From contig NZ_AP022590.1 of assembly GCF_010731775.1 (NCBI RefSeq), positions 2,480,001-2,544,000 on the forward strand: 64,000 bases of DNA, read 5' to 3'. The position numbers and the translations under genes are program-made. The notes beneath the pieces were generated by a model. The model was not told the origin of the DNA, searched no databases, and was given only the letters and a program-made list of their open reading frames with translations. Source of the stretch: Mycobacterium mantenii. GTDB taxonomy: Bacteria; Actinomycetota; Actinomycetes; Mycobacteriales; Mycobacteriaceae. Shown piece after piece: positions 1-9,301 of this stretch; the first letter of the stretch is position 1, and each line of letters starts with the position of its first letter.

Positions 1-53
1 CAAGTAGGTTAGCCCAGTTGACTTTGTAGTACTCCTCCCGGAAGGCGTCGCAG

Positions 54-800
54 TTGCCCGATACAGATGGTGACGCTCCAAGCGTGAAACCAGGGCTGGT
101 TTCGGCCGACGCCACCAGCGGCGATCGTCCGAGCCACCAGAGCCTTAAAGAGATGGCAGCCGAGTACATTCGCGCCGGCGTCGTGTCTTGGCGGCTTGGA
201 CCGGGCGCCAAAGTGGATCAGGACCAGATCGCCGATGCTCTCGGCATTAGCCGGCTGCCGATCCGAGAGGCGTTGATCGAACTCACCGCGAAGGGGTTCG
301 TCGAGTCGATCCCCCGGCGCGGCGCATTCGTTGTCAAGCTCACTGAGCAGGACATCGAGGACCACTTCGAGGTGATAGGCCTTCTGTTCGGACTCACCGC
401 GCGACGGGCGGCCAATCAGATCAGCGAAGCGCAGTTGCGTGAGCTGCAGGAACTGCACTATCAGTGCACTACGACGCAAGACCCGTCGAAGCGGCTGGCG
501 CTGAGCTTCGACTTCTACCGCCGGATCAACCGCATCGGAACGTCTGACCGGTTGCTCCTGACGCTTCGGTTCTTGGCGCTGGCGCTGCCGAACGACTTCT
601 ACTTCAACACCCCTCGGTGGCCCGCGACGGAGACGGTGTACCGCGAGCGTGTCCTCGCGGCGATCGAAAGCCACGACGAGGAAGCGGCGGCCAAAGCGAC
701 CGAGGAGCACCTGCACATGGCCGCCAAGGTGACCATCGAGGACCTTCGCGCGCGAGGCTATTGGTCGGACTCGAGCAAAGTGACGGAAGCCGCCAGCTGA
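54..800 (+). CDS. GntR-family transcriptional regulator with FCD domain
   Basis: Product of 248 residues. The N-terminal winged helix-turn-helix (about residues 30-90) contains the typical ISRLPIREALIEL recognition segment, and the C-terminal two thirds is helical and rich in Arg/His/Glu as in the FCD ligand-binding domain of the FadR subgroup. Such proteins usually repress catabolic operons and respond to an acidic metabolite. I chose the TTG start at 54 because GGAAGG lies 8 bases upstream and an in-frame stop at 27 excludes anything longer inside the window. It is followed by a convergent DUF445 gene. It may control part of the neighbouring catabolic island, but no target site is visible. 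The family call is firm; the ligand is unknown. Confidence 0.88.
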   Translation: MPDTDGDAPSVKPGLVSADATSGDRPSHQSLKEMAAEYIRAGVVSWRLGPGAKVDQDQIADALGISRLPIREALIELTAKGFVESIPRRGAFVVKLTEQDIEDHFEVIGLLFGLTARRAANQISEAQLRELQELHYQCTTTQDPSKRLALSFDFYRRINRIGTSDRLLLTLRFLALALPNDFYFNTPRWPATETVYRERVLAAIESHDEEAAAKATEEHLHMAAKVTIEDLRARGYWSDSSKVTEAAS

Positions 801-879
801 CTTAATCGGTCGGTCTGTCACCTGGACGAGAGCTGCAAGCCGATTTGGGTGCAAGTCCAGCGGTTGCAGCGCCACGCCG

Positions 880-2115
880 CTACTTAGCAAGCAGGAGAAT
901 CATCTGCGACTGCAGTTCGCCGAACAAGAATCCGAGCGCTGCACCGACCACGACGATGATCCACTCGTCATCTTTGAACGCCGGCCTCAGCAGGTTCTCA
1001 AAAGACTGCGCGTCCAACAGGCTCATCTTCTCGATCATGGTCTTCTCCAGGTCGAGCCGGTCTGCAGCGTACTGCTCTATATAGGCAGAAGTCTGGGGCA
1101 GCCGCTCGACGATCGAGTCAGCGACCTGTTGCTTCATCTGCTGGTACTGTCGGCCGCCGACGGCATTGATGATGCGGACACCGAAACCCAGTTGCTTGTC
1201 GATGGTGCGGCTTATCTCGTTCTGGATGACGTCGAAGAATTTGTCCGACATCGGACCCGTGAGCAAGCTTTCCATGATGGCCTTGGGCGTGAAGATCTCC
1301 CTGGCCAACAGCGCAGAATAGCCCCGAATGACCTCATCACGGGTGGCCTGGAACACGCCCTGCCACTTGATGCCGGGCAAGACGGTGCGCCGTTTCAGCG
1401 GTCTGAAGATCATCTGCAGCGCGACATAGTCGGTGAGCCCGCCAGTCAGCAGACCGAATAACGGCAGCGCGAAATGCCAGCCGGTAATGCCGAACACGAC
1501 CATTTGGACGACGCCGATAAAGAGACCGAACCACAGCCCCGCCCTGACCAAAAACTTGAAGGCGTTTCGCCCGATGTCCTGGAAGAGGTTGTTCAGGGTC
1601 TTCTTGTCGCGGACGAGGTTGGTGACCACCATGTGCTTGATGTCGAAGATCTGGTCGACCTGGCCGCGGAATTCCTCGAACATGTCACGCGCGGCGGGCG
1701 GGATCCGGCCTTCCACACTGGCGACGATCAAGTCCTTCACCTGGTCGGGGGTCGCCCGCCAAAGCTCTGCCTGAAACGACATCATCATGGTGTCGACGAG
1801 TTCCGTGGCAGCGGCGCGCAGTGGTTCACCGAGCTCGGCAACGAGTTCGTCGGGATCGATTCGATCGAACAACTCCTCGGGCTGGAGAATGTCCGCGGTG
1901 AGCGAATCCACAGCAACGCCGGCCATTTTCGGCGCGCGCCTCGGGATCTGGCCCTGCCAGCCGAGGTAGGGCTTGATCCCTTTGAACTCGACCGGGTAAA
2001 ACATCATTTTCAGGGCGAGAATCTTCGTCGCCCAGCCCACCAGCGCGCCGCCGAGCGGAATCGAGATATACACCCACAATGGGTAGGAAAACGCGTGCTC
2101 CAACAAGTTCCTCAC
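880..2115 (-). CDS. DUF445 family membrane protein
   Basis: 411 residues. The N-terminus has a hydrophobic segment (YPLWVYISIPLGGALVGW) followed by the typical DUF445 phrase ATKILALKMMFYPVEF. A second pair of hydrophobic stretches sits near the middle (LWFGLFIGVVQMVVFGITGW), followed by a repeat of the motif (DYVALQMIFRPL), and a last one is at the C-terminus. This internal duplication with a membrane hairpin is characteristic of the family, whose function is not known. The GTG at 2115 was chosen over a GTG at 2130 because GGGAGG is 7 bases upstream and it makes a 4-base GTGA overlap with the preceding gene, so the two are translationally coupled. Confidence 0.85.
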   Translation of the reverse strand: MRNLLEHAFSYPLWVYISIPLGGALVGWATKILALKMMFYPVEFKGIKPYLGWQGQIPRRAPKMAGVAVDSLTADILQPEELFDRIDPDELVAELGEPLRAAATELVDTMMMSFQAELWRATPDQVKDLIVASVEGRIPPAARDMFEEFRGQVDQIFDIKHMVVTNLVRDKKTLNNLFQDIGRNAFKFLVRAGLWFGLFIGVVQMVVFGITGWHFALPLFGLLTGGLTDYVALQMIFRPLKRRTVLPGIKWQGVFQATRDEVIRGYSALLAREIFTPKAIMESLLTGPMSDKFFDVIQNEISRTIDKQLGFGVRIINAVGGRQYQQMKQQVADSIVERLPQTSAYIEQYAADRLDLEKTMIEKMSLLDAQSFENLLRPAFKDDEWIIVVVGAALGFLFGELQSQMILLLAK

Positions 2116-2777
2116 GTGATCGCCTCCCACAGTTCCTGCCCGAGATCGGTCATACGGACCGTCCGGCGGATCACCCGGGCCGCCCGTATACCTCGCCTTG
2201 CAAGGCCCAAGGCGGCACGTACCGTCGGGTCGGTGAGCAGCATCTCGTAGTCGTCGTAGAGTTCCGGAGCCTCGGGGCCGATTTGCGCTAAACCGAGGCC
2301 GAGCATGCGGGTGAGATAAAGCGGTGTGTAACGGTTTAGCGAGACGCCGGCCGAGCGCCCGATGGTCGACGCGTTCTGCAGGACGAATGCCGGGTTGTTG
2401 CCGGCTCCGGGTTCGGCGATGTGAACGACGGGATAGGCAGACCCGTCGGACAACGCCGCGAGAATGCGCGCCTCATCGGGGACGAGCGCGCTGAGCAGAT
2501 CCATGTAGAGCAGATCGCGGCTATCGTCGGGTCTGGTGTACATCGAGCGATCCAACAACGCTCGCAGCAGCTCAGTGGGTGTACGCGGCCGGTCGTCCGC
2601 AGGTTGCTGAGCCGCCGGCGCCAGGTCGAGGGAGTCGAGGTGTTCGCGCATCGTACGAACGAGAGCGCGTTCGGTGTTGGCAAGTAGCGGCAGCAGCTCG
2701 TTGCCCAGCGGCACCTCTTGCACGGTGTTGCCGACCAAACGCAATCCGTCCGCAACCCACCTCCCCAGGCTTATCAC
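2112..2777 (-). CDS. conserved hypothetical protein (coupled to DUF445 gene)
   Basis: 221 residues from a GTG with AAAGGA seven bases upstream. I do not recognise the family. The sequence is soluble-looking and mostly helical, with an N-terminal amphipathic part, a Pro/Asp-rich linker around PAAQQPADDRPRTPTE, and a region with HIAEPGAGNNPAFVLQNASTIGRS. The C-terminus overlaps the DUF445 start by four bases, so both probably act together at the membrane. A TTG at 2822 would extend it by 15 residues but has no ribosome binding site. About 250 bases between this gene and the acyl-CoA dehydrogenase (2778-3071) show nothing convincing. Confidence 0.7.
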   Translation of the reverse strand: MISLGRWVADGLRLVGNTVQEVPLGNELLPLLANTERALVRTMREHLDSLDLAPAAQQPADDRPRTPTELLRALLDRSMYTRPDDSRDLLYMDLLSALVPDEARILAALSDGSAYPVVHIAEPGAGNNPAFVLQNASTIGRSAGVSLNRYTPLYLTRMLGLGLAQIGPEAPELYDDYEMLLTDPTVRAALGLARRGIRAARVIRRTVRMTDLGQELWEAIT

Positions 2778-3071
2778 GCCGGTGTCCTTTGCTGTCCGGC
2801 CGCGCGGCAAAGTTCGGAGCAAAAGGCAGCATTGCCAGCAATCACGCTGAAACCCTATTCATTCGCGTCGCACAGAACGGGGCAAATCGGGCAACGGGGT
2901 GGTTACCCGGACGCTGCGGCAACTTTTCTGTGACTTCACGGTATGTGGCGGGAGCGCATGAACCGATATTCAGCAGATGCTTGGCGAGTTCGCCCATGAT
3001 GGGGTCATCTGCACGCCGATGGCGTAGCCGCGCGCAGAATGATGCCAGTCGCGGCTTCGAAGGACCCGGTG

Positions 3072-4253
3072 TCAATCCCGTACACCATAGGACCGAGGCA
3101 GGCCGAGGACGTGCTCGGCGATGTAGTTCAAGATCATTTCTTGCGGCACCGGGGCGATCCTCATCAGGCGCGCCTCCCGCCAGTACCGGGCGACGTCGTA
3201 TTCGTGGGCGTAACCGAACCCCCCATGTGTCTGCACGGCTTGGTCGGCCGCGGCGTAGGCGGCGTCGGCTGCAAGCCATTTCGCCATGTTCGCCTGCTCG
3301 CCGCAGTGCATCCCATTGTCGTAGCGCCACGCGGCTTCCCGCACGACCAGCTCCGCAGCATGCAGGCGCGCGTACGCCTCCGCTAAGGGAAACGCTATCC
3401 CCTGGTTCGAACCGATCGGCGCCCCGTAGACCACACGCTCGTTCGCATACTCGACGGCACGACGGATTGCAGCTCGGCCGATGCCAATTGCTTCGGCTGC
3501 CACCAGAATTCGCTCCGGATTCAGCCCATGCAGTAAGTACTTGAAGCCCTGCCCCTCCTCGCCGACGCGGTCATGCACAGGAACGATGTGATCGTCGAAG
3601 GTCACCTCGCACGACACGACGGCGTTGCGCCCGACCTTGGGGATCGGTTTGATCCGCACCTCCGGGGCTTCGAGGTCAGCCAACAGCAGGGTGAGGCCAT
3701 CAGTGCGCTTCTTGACGTCTTCGAGCGGAGTAGTCCGGACCAGCAGCAGCGTCTTCTGGCAGTACAGGGCCTTGCTCATCCAAACCTTTTGTCCGCGCAC
3801 GATGTAGTTATCGCCATCGCGAATGGCCCGGGTGCGGATCTTGGTGGTATCGGTGCCGGCGTCGGGCTCGGTTACGCCGAACGCGACATGCAAATCGCCT
3901 GCGGCGACGGCGGGCAGATACTTCTTGCGCATCTGCTCGCTCCCGAAGCGCACGACCGGGTTCATACCGAAGATGGACAGGTGAATAGCGCTGCACCCGT
4001 TCATTGCAGCACCGGACGCAGCCACCTCTTCGAGCACGATCGAGGCTTCGGCGATTCCGCAACCGCCTCCGCCGTACTCCTCGGGTATGGCAATACCCAC
4101 CCAGCCGCCTTCGGCGAGAGCTTTGTAGAACTCCCATGGGAACTCGTGCCGCTCGTCGAGGTCACGCCAGTAGGCATCCGGGAAGTCGCCGCAGACGAGC
4201 CGAACGCCTTCCCGAATGTCGTTGTGGATCTCAGATTCTCGAAAGTCAGTCAT
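3072..4253 (-). CDS. acyl-CoA dehydrogenase
   Basis: 393 residues, the normal length of the family. The FAD/substrate-binding signature FGVTEPDAGTDTTKIRTRA lies in the middle domain. The C-terminal domain has YANERVVYGAPIGSNQGIAF and then QTHGGFGYAHEYDVARYWRE, in which the Glu occupies the place of the catalytic base. It should oxidise an acyl-CoA to the 2,3-enoyl-CoA with electrons going to ETF. It is the last gene of the eleven-gene minus-strand operon, 20 bases after the CoA-transferase gene, which suggests that a CoA thioester produced by the neighbouring ligase or transferase is its substrate. Family certain, chain specificity unknown. Confidence 0.93.
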   Translation of the reverse strand: MTDFRESEIHNDIREGVRLVCGDFPDAYWRDLDERHEFPWEFYKALAEGGWVGIAIPEEYGGGGCGIAEASIVLEEVAASGAAMNGCSAIHLSIFGMNPVVRFGSEQMRKKYLPAVAAGDLHVAFGVTEPDAGTDTTKIRTRAIRDGDNYIVRGQKVWMSKALYCQKTLLLVRTTPLEDVKKRTDGLTLLLADLEAPEVRIKPIPKVGRNAVVSCEVTFDDHIVPVHDRVGEEGQGFKYLLHGLNPERILVAAEAIGIGRAAIRRAVEYANERVVYGAPIGSNQGIAFPLAEAYARLHAAELVVREAAWRYDNGMHCGEQANMAKWLAADAAYAAADQAVQTHGGFGYAHEYDVARYWREARLMRIAPVPQEMILNYIAEHVLGLPRSYGVRD

Positions 4254-4273
4254 TCTCCACCACGTCTCCTACT

Positions 4274-5521
4274 TCATGTCACCACTGCCTGGCCAAGTGC
4301 ATCACCGAGCATTTGTCTGTATTGCGGCGCGGCGACGTCGATGAGCGCCTCGGCCCGCTGCCGGATCGTCTTACCCTCCAATTGCGCGACCCCGTGTTCG
4401 GTGACCACGACGTCGACCATCCCGCGCGGAATGGTCACGCTCGCTTCGAGGTTCGGCACGATTCGCGAGCGCTGTCCGTCCAGAGCCGTCGACGGAAGAG
4501 CGATGATCCGCAAACCCGTCAGGGAGTGGGTGGCAGCTTCGACGAAGTCGATCGCACCCCCGATTCCCGCGATTTGGCGTCCGGCCACGACTTCGCTGTT
4601 GACCTGTCCGGACAGATCGATTTCGACCGCGGTGTTCACCGACACCAACCGTTCGTGGCGGGCCAGTCGCTGCGGCGAATGCGCCACGCTGGACGGGTAG
4701 ATACCCACCGCCGGGTTCTCGTGGGCAAAGCGCATCAGCCGTTGTGTCCCAACGAGATCCGGCGATTCGATTGCCTGACCTCGGCCGCATGGCTGATCGA
4801 GCAGACCGCGCTCGGAGAGGTCGACCATGGCGTCGGTGCCCATGCCGACGAACCGCAACCTGTCGACACCCTCTTCCCCCAGCGCAGCGACGAGCGCTTC
4901 GGTGACACCGCCGATGCCGAGCTGCAGCACCGGGCGCTCTGGCAGCAGGCTCAGCACGTGCCGGGCGATGGCGCGGTTGACGGCGTCAGGTTCGGGCGAG
5001 CCATACGACGGAGTTGGCGTGGTGGACGGCACCATGACATCCAGAGCCGAGAGATGCACCCTGGATTGGCCGAAGGTGCGCGGAAGTGCCTCGTCGACTT
5101 CGGCGATGCACAGTTTGGCCGTCTTGATCGCTGTGTGGGCAAAACCAGCGGAGGGTCCGACGCTGCACCAGCCGTCGGCGTCGGGTGGTGTGACCCGCAC
5201 CAGCGCGGCGTCGAGATCCCATGTTGCGATGCACTTTTCGAGTTGCGAGGCCCGCACCGGCAGGTAGTCGATCAGGCCGTTCTCGACCAGCCCGCGGCCA
5301 GCGGCCGCGACGTGCCATGTCATAAGGCGAAGGTCTCCCGAGCCGGCTGCCTCGTACACGCCGCCGTCGTCGAGCAGCAATCCGGTGCACAGCGACCAGC
5401 CGCTCCCGGAGCTGCGCTCCGCAACGCCCCGCAACAGCGACGTCGGTCCGCCGCAGCACACACCGGCAATGATGCGCCCGCCCTTCGGGATCCGGCCGAG
5501 CGCGTCAGCTAGCGAGGTCAA
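4274..5521 (-). CDS. acetyl-CoA hydrolase/transferase family CoA-transferase
   Basis: 415 residues from a TTG start at 5521. The open frame continues further upstream, but that extension is an arginine/serine-rich shadow of the upstream hydrolase gene. Family features are the GGRIIAGVCCGGPTSLL segment near the N-terminus, RFVGMGTDAMVDLSERGLL, NSEVVAGRQIAGIGGAIDFV and the terminal VTEHGVAQLEGKTIRQRAEA. These match the class I transferases that include 4-hydroxybutyrate CoA-transferase and acetyl-CoA hydrolase. It would move CoA from an acyl donor to a carboxylic acid. It lies 13 bases after the upstream gene within a single operon. Its start is uncertain because the ribosome binding site is weak. 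Confidence 0.85.
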   Translation of the reverse strand: MTSLADALGRIPKGGRIIAGVCCGGPTSLLRGVAERSSGSGWSLCTGLLLDDGGVYEAAGSGDLRLMTWHVAAAGRGLVENGLIDYLPVRASQLEKCIATWDLDAALVRVTPPDADGWCSVGPSAGFAHTAIKTAKLCIAEVDEALPRTFGQSRVHLSALDVMVPSTTPTPSYGSPEPDAVNRAIARHVLSLLPERPVLQLGIGGVTEALVAALGEEGVDRLRFVGMGTDAMVDLSERGLLDQPCGRGQAIESPDLVGTQRLMRFAHENPAVGIYPSSVAHSPQRLARHERLVSVNTAVEIDLSGQVNSEVVAGRQIAGIGGAIDFVEAATHSLTGLRIIALPSTALDGQRSRIVPNLEASVTIPRGMVDVVVTEHGVAQLEGKTIRQRAEALIDVAAPQYRQMLGDALGQAVVT

Positions 5522-5534
5522 TGTCGGTGGCCGC

Positions 5535-6776
5535 TCAAGCGGCCGGGAGACGGTCGCGCAGCCACTCCACGATCGCCTCCCCGGACAGGGCTCCGCCCGG
5601 CGGCCCGTCGGGGCTCGGCGATCCGCCGAAATGGGTGCCGACGATGCGTTCGTGGGTCTTGTCAGACGCTCCGATCGCGGCGAACATCTCACCGGCCACC
5701 GACGGGAAGGTGGCCTGGTCGCCGGTGTATTCGATGAACAAGCTCGGGATCTGTACCTCGGGCGCGCAGGCGACGAACCCGGCATTAGAGGACAATCCCG
5801 ACCAGGTGGACAGCCACGCATCGGCGGTGGTGAGCCTGCCGAAGCCGGTGATACCGAAGTTGATGATGTCCGGGCGGCGGCCATGGATCGATCCGTACGG
5901 CCGATCCGAGGGGTCCTGCGACAGGTCAAGTGTGCGCGGATCGGCGTCGGTGCGGTACACGGTGATCACCTTGGACATGGTGCTTGCCCTGCGATCGACG
6001 GCGCGCTTGCTCGACTTGAACCGTTCCTTGGCGGCCATGCGCTCTTCGATCAGGTATCGGGCGTGGGCGTCGATCCGCGCCACCCGGGCCCGCTGCGCAG
6101 CGCGGTAGTGGGTCAAGAACTCGGGCGTATATTCGGAGCTGTTCGGCGGCTCGCGAAAACCGTTGGCCTCATCGAAGATATCCAACTCCGGCACCGTCGA
6201 CAGCGGATCGGTTTCGTCGGCGACGGCACCGTCGATGCAAGACAGCAGCAGCTCACCCTGCCCAGGATGCGGGGCGAGGAAGATGACGGCATCCGGGACG
6301 GGAATCGTCGCCTCGTGCAGTGCGATCGGCTTGCCGCCCGGCGTCACCGTGATGCGGTTCTCGGGTGTCCGGCTCGCCTGCTGCACGTAGAAGGCATACA
6401 GCGCAGCCCCGCCCGACGGGCCGCAGGCCACGACATGGTCGAAGCCGCGGTCACGCAGCTGGACGAAACCGGCCGCGGCGTCGAGGACGGCCTCTTCGTG
6501 GATCAGGGTGAGGTCGTTGTTGACGGTTCGAGAACCCTGCGCCCACACCGCGAAGCCGGCTTTGAGCAGGATCGGAATCAAGTGGTGGCGCGCCAGATCC
6601 TGCCGGGGGTGCATCAAAGTAACGACCGTGGTGGCGCCCGTTACGGTGTAGAGGACACCGGGCGCGGACGCGTCGTCGGCGGTCTTGACGGTGGTAACCG
6701 TCGCCGTCACACCGTCGGGCATCGGTCCGGGTTCCATTCGCGGCCGGTAGCCCAGCCGCTTGGCCGGCGCGCTCAC
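5535..6776 (-). CDS. alpha/beta-hydrolase fold protein
   Basis: 413 residues, longer than a minimal hydrolase. A nucleophile elbow VACGPSGGAALYAF places the probable catalytic Ser at residue 121. Before it, LMHPRQDLARHHL fits the oxyanion-loop position seen in carboxylesterase-like proteins. A second half contains VTVYRTDADPRTLDL and ends with a possible His region (GTHFGGSPSPDG). No signal peptide is visible, so it is cytosolic. The ATG overlaps the upstream 84-residue gene by four bases (ATGA). The substrate is not predictable; an ester or C-C bond hydrolase in the degradation pathway is likely. The chain of evidence for the fold is good and for function weak. Confidence 0.75.
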   Translation of the reverse strand: MSAPAKRLGYRPRMEPGPMPDGVTATVTTVKTADDASAPGVLYTVTGATTVVTLMHPRQDLARHHLIPILLKAGFAVWAQGSRTVNNDLTLIHEEAVLDAAAGFVQLRDRGFDHVVACGPSGGAALYAFYVQQASRTPENRITVTPGGKPIALHEATIPVPDAVIFLAPHPGQGELLLSCIDGAVADETDPLSTVPELDIFDEANGFREPPNSSEYTPEFLTHYRAAQRARVARIDAHARYLIEERMAAKERFKSSKRAVDRRASTMSKVITVYRTDADPRTLDLSQDPSDRPYGSIHGRRPDIINFGITGFGRLTTADAWLSTWSGLSSNAGFVACAPEVQIPSLFIEYTGDQATFPSVAGEMFAAIGASDKTHERIVGTHFGGSPSPDGPPGGALSGEAIVEWLRDRLPAA

Positions 6777-7027
6777 GAGCCGCTGTCGGCGACGATGCGC
6801 AGCGCGTCCTTATCGAACTGCACGACGCGGGCATGGTCGAGGGCACCTAAGCAGCTGTACCAGACCGCATGGCGAGCACCAGTGCTGCGCCGGTCGATCG
6901 TGATCGCATCGGGGAACCGCAATTCCACGTAGGTGCCGACATGCCGGATCTCAAGGGCGCTGTCACCGACCGCGTTTTTCCAAATCGGCTCGGTTTCAGG
7001 GATGTCCGCGAAAAAGACGCTAGACAT
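6773..7027 (-). CDS. small conserved hypothetical protein
   Basis: 84 residues from the ATG at 7027; the longer frame from 7051 lies inside the upstream gene. The start overlaps the stop of the VOC gene, and its end overlaps the next start by four bases, so it is translated as part of the operon. The sequence looks like a small beta-rich protein (EIRHVGTYVELRFPDAITID, VVQFDKDALRIVAD) with no membrane segment and no cysteine cluster; it has a single Cys. I do not recognise a family. Its conserved position between the VOC protein and the hydrolase suggests an accessory subunit of one of them. Confidence 0.6.
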   Translation of the reverse strand: MSSVFFADIPETEPIWKNAVGDSALEIRHVGTYVELRFPDAITIDRRSTGARHAVWYSCLGALDHARVVQFDKDALRIVADSGS

Positions 7028-7604
7028 TGCTAACCCCCAACCTTTCGGCAATGAGCTCGGCCTTGCGCTCCCACACCTTGGTCAGCGACGGCTCCGGGCC
7101 TTGCGTCACATCGACGAGGGCCTGGATGCTCAGCTCCGTGTCGATTGTGTCGGCTTCTTGCATGGGCCGCAGCGGCCGGGAGATCTCGATCGCGTAGCCG
7201 TTGGGATCCCACACATAGATTGACTCGATCAATTCGTGCATGATGCGGAACCGCAACTCATAGCCGCCATCTTCGATGCGCTTCTGGTAATGGTCGAGCT
7301 CTTCGAGTGTGTCGACCGCCAACGCGAGATGGCGGGCCCGGTTGATCCGGTCCGGTACATTCAGGTCACGGTACTCCGGAGTATCGAAGTAGTAGAAAAA
7401 CGCGATCGTGCCGCCGAAACCGATCTCGAAGAAAAAGTGGGCGAAGTCCGGGTGCGGATCATTGCCCCACCCCGGCGCCAGAATGCAGTGTTTGAGTGGG
7501 AAACCGAGCACGTCGCGGTAGAAGTGAACGGTCTCTGCCATCTTCCAGGTCGGATAGGCGACGTGGTCCACGCCCCGCATGCCGCCCGCGAGTTTCGTTG
7601 TCAC
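7020..7604 (-). CDS. VOC (glyoxalase/dioxygenase) superfamily protein
   Basis: 194 residues from a GTG preceded by AGGAA; the upstream extension overlaps the ligase gene and is discarded. It contains one full vicinal-oxygen-chelate module: RGVDHVAYPTWKMAETVHFY with metal-ligand His14, RARHLALAVDTLEELDHYQ with a second His, and WDPNGYAIEISRPL with the Glu ligand. A C-terminal tail of about 40 residues follows. At this length it is too short for a two-module catechol extradiol dioxygenase, but single-module type I dioxygenases, isomerases and dehydratases of this fold exist. In a cluster that has a Rieske dioxygenase and lacks any other ring-cleavage gene, it is a candidate for that step, which is inference. 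Confidence 0.82.
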   Translation of the reverse strand: MTTKLAGGMRGVDHVAYPTWKMAETVHFYRDVLGFPLKHCILAPGWGNDPHPDFAHFFFEIGFGGTIAFFYYFDTPEYRDLNVPDRINRARHLALAVDTLEELDHYQKRIEDGGYELRFRIMHELIESIYVWDPNGYAIEISRPLRPMQEADTIDTELSIQALVDVTQGPEPSLTKVWERKAELIAERLGVSNV

Positions 7605-7606
7605 GG

Positions 7607-9301
7607 TCAATTCCTCACTTTCGTTGGTCCGCTTCCGGATTCGATCCAGCTGCGTAGAACATCCTTTTGCACCTTGCCCACTCCGGTCTTGGGCAGCTCG
7701 TCGACGAGCACTACGCGTTCCGGCCACTTGAACTTGGCAACGCCGCGCTTATCAAGATGCTCGACGAGCCGCTTGCGTAGTTCTTCGGGATCGACCCCGG
7801 GAACCTCGGCCACCACGGCGACGCAGATCCGCTCGCCGAGCGCAGGATCCGGCATGCCGATCGCCGCCACCTCCCGCACCTCGGGATGGTCGTGCAGGAG
7901 GAGCTCGAGTTCCGGAGCCATGACCTTCTCACCGCCCCGGCTGATCTGGTCCTTGAGCCGGCCGTCTACCACATAGCAACGCCGGCCGGCGATCGTCTCC
8001 ACATGCCCGAGATCGCCGCTGCGATAGAAGCCGTCCGACGTGAAGGCGGTGGCGGAGTGCTCTTCGGACAGATACGAACGGATCACGCTCGGCCCGCGGA
8101 AGGTCAACTCCCCCACCACACCATCGGAAACAGGTTCTGCGCTGTCGGGATCGCGCACCACCACCTCATCGTGGGCGCCGATTGTCGAACCAGCGGTATG
8201 ACGCCGGATCTCGGGTGGATCGTCCGGCCGTGCAGACAGGTGCACCCCCTCCCCCGCGCCGAAGCTGCCGATCGCGGTCGCCCCCAGCATCTTCTCGGCC
8301 TGCGCCGACATCTCCGGCCGGACGAACACCCACATGAAATGTTGGATCGAACTGAAATCACAATCAACCCGGGCGCTGTATTCCATCAACGGCCGAAACG
8401 CCGCCATGTTGAAGTGCATCCAGGTCACCCGATAGCGTTCGATGAGACTGACCAGCAGCTCGGCATCAACAGAACGACCCAAGACTACTGTGCCACCGAC
8501 AAAATGCGTCGGCACGAGCACCGTGCCCAAGCCCGCGTGATGCATTACCGGCAAGAAGTGCAGAGTGACGGTGTCCTCGTTCCAACCGAAGTTGCGCGAC
8601 CAGCGGGCCGCGATCGACAGATACGCGGCATGGCTGTGCGGGATCACCTTCGGCACGCCCGTGGTGCCACCCGAAAGCTGAAACAACGCAACGTCTTCCG
8701 GCGAAACTTGGCGCTGGATCTCACCCACCACGGCACGGGCACGGTCAAGATCGACGCCGTCGGTGAGTTCGTCCAGCGACCATATTCCCGGCGAGGACTC
8801 GCCCCGCGTCACGACACGCACGACGATATCTGCGCACCGATCCGCCAGTTCTGAGCTCAGACCCGCCAGGTCGTACGCGCGGTAGTCCGCCTGAAAAATA
8901 TGGGCACGCGCCCCGGTCGCCATCGCGATATGGCTAACCTCATGCAGCCGGTGATTCGGGATGCTGCACACCGGCACCAACCCGGCCTTGAGCACGCCGT
9001 AGAAGGCGACCACCGCTTCCAGCTCGTTGCCCATCTGGAAGATGACCGGGTCGCCGGGCTGCAGCCCGGCGTCCACCAGGCCCAGCGCCAACGCATCCGA
9101 CCACCGGTCGAGCTCGGCGTACGTCAGCGAACCATCGACGGTCGCCACCGCCCGCGCAGTCGGTCGGCGCTCGGCATGGCCTCGAAGAACCTCGACGATC
9201 GTCTGATCGCCCCACTCTCCGGCCTCCCGATAACGATCGGCCTCGGCACCGTAGGCGCGCATCACACGCTCAACGTCGGTCCGCAGTTTCGTCGCCGTCA
9301 C
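7607..9301 (-). CDS. AMP-forming acyl/aryl-CoA ligase (EntE/DhbE-like)
   Basis: 564 residues. Adenylation motifs are in order: LFQLSGGTTGVPKVIP (P-loop A3), FGAGEGVHLSARPDD (A5 region), YRSGDLGH (A7), LKDQISRGGEKV (A8) and LPKTGVGKVQKDVLR with the catalytic Lys (A10). The A3 and A5 wording resembles 2,3-dihydroxybenzoate-AMP ligases more than fatty acyl ligases, so an aromatic or cyclic carboxylic acid is a plausible substrate. I chose the GTG at 9301 because it gives the 4-base GTGA overlap with the upstream MBL gene and a GGAGG about 11 bases away; a GTG at 9313 has its Shine-Dalgarno directly against it. It commits a pathway acid to CoA-dependent degradation. Confidence 0.9.
   Translation of the reverse strand: MTATKLRTDVERVMRAYGAEADRYREAGEWGDQTIVEVLRGHAERRPTARAVATVDGSLTYAELDRWSDALALGLVDAGLQPGDPVIFQMGNELEAVVAFYGVLKAGLVPVCSIPNHRLHEVSHIAMATGARAHIFQADYRAYDLAGLSSELADRCADIVVRVVTRGESSPGIWSLDELTDGVDLDRARAVVGEIQRQVSPEDVALFQLSGGTTGVPKVIPHSHAAYLSIAARWSRNFGWNEDTVTLHFLPVMHHAGLGTVLVPTHFVGGTVVLGRSVDAELLVSLIERYRVTWMHFNMAAFRPLMEYSARVDCDFSSIQHFMWVFVRPEMSAQAEKMLGATAIGSFGAGEGVHLSARPDDPPEIRRHTAGSTIGAHDEVVVRDPDSAEPVSDGVVGELTFRGPSVIRSYLSEEHSATAFTSDGFYRSGDLGHVETIAGRRCYVVDGRLKDQISRGGEKVMAPELELLLHDHPEVREVAAIGMPDPALGERICVAVVAEVPGVDPEELRKRLVEHLDKRGVAKFKWPERVVLVDELPKTGVGKVQKDVLRSWIESGSGPTKVRN

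Noticed and set aside
9..890. Long minus-strand open frame opposite the GntR gene
   Set aside because: Composition is Arg/Gly/Val-rich with no recognisable domain. It is the antisense shadow of a clear GntR regulator, as is usual at this GC content.
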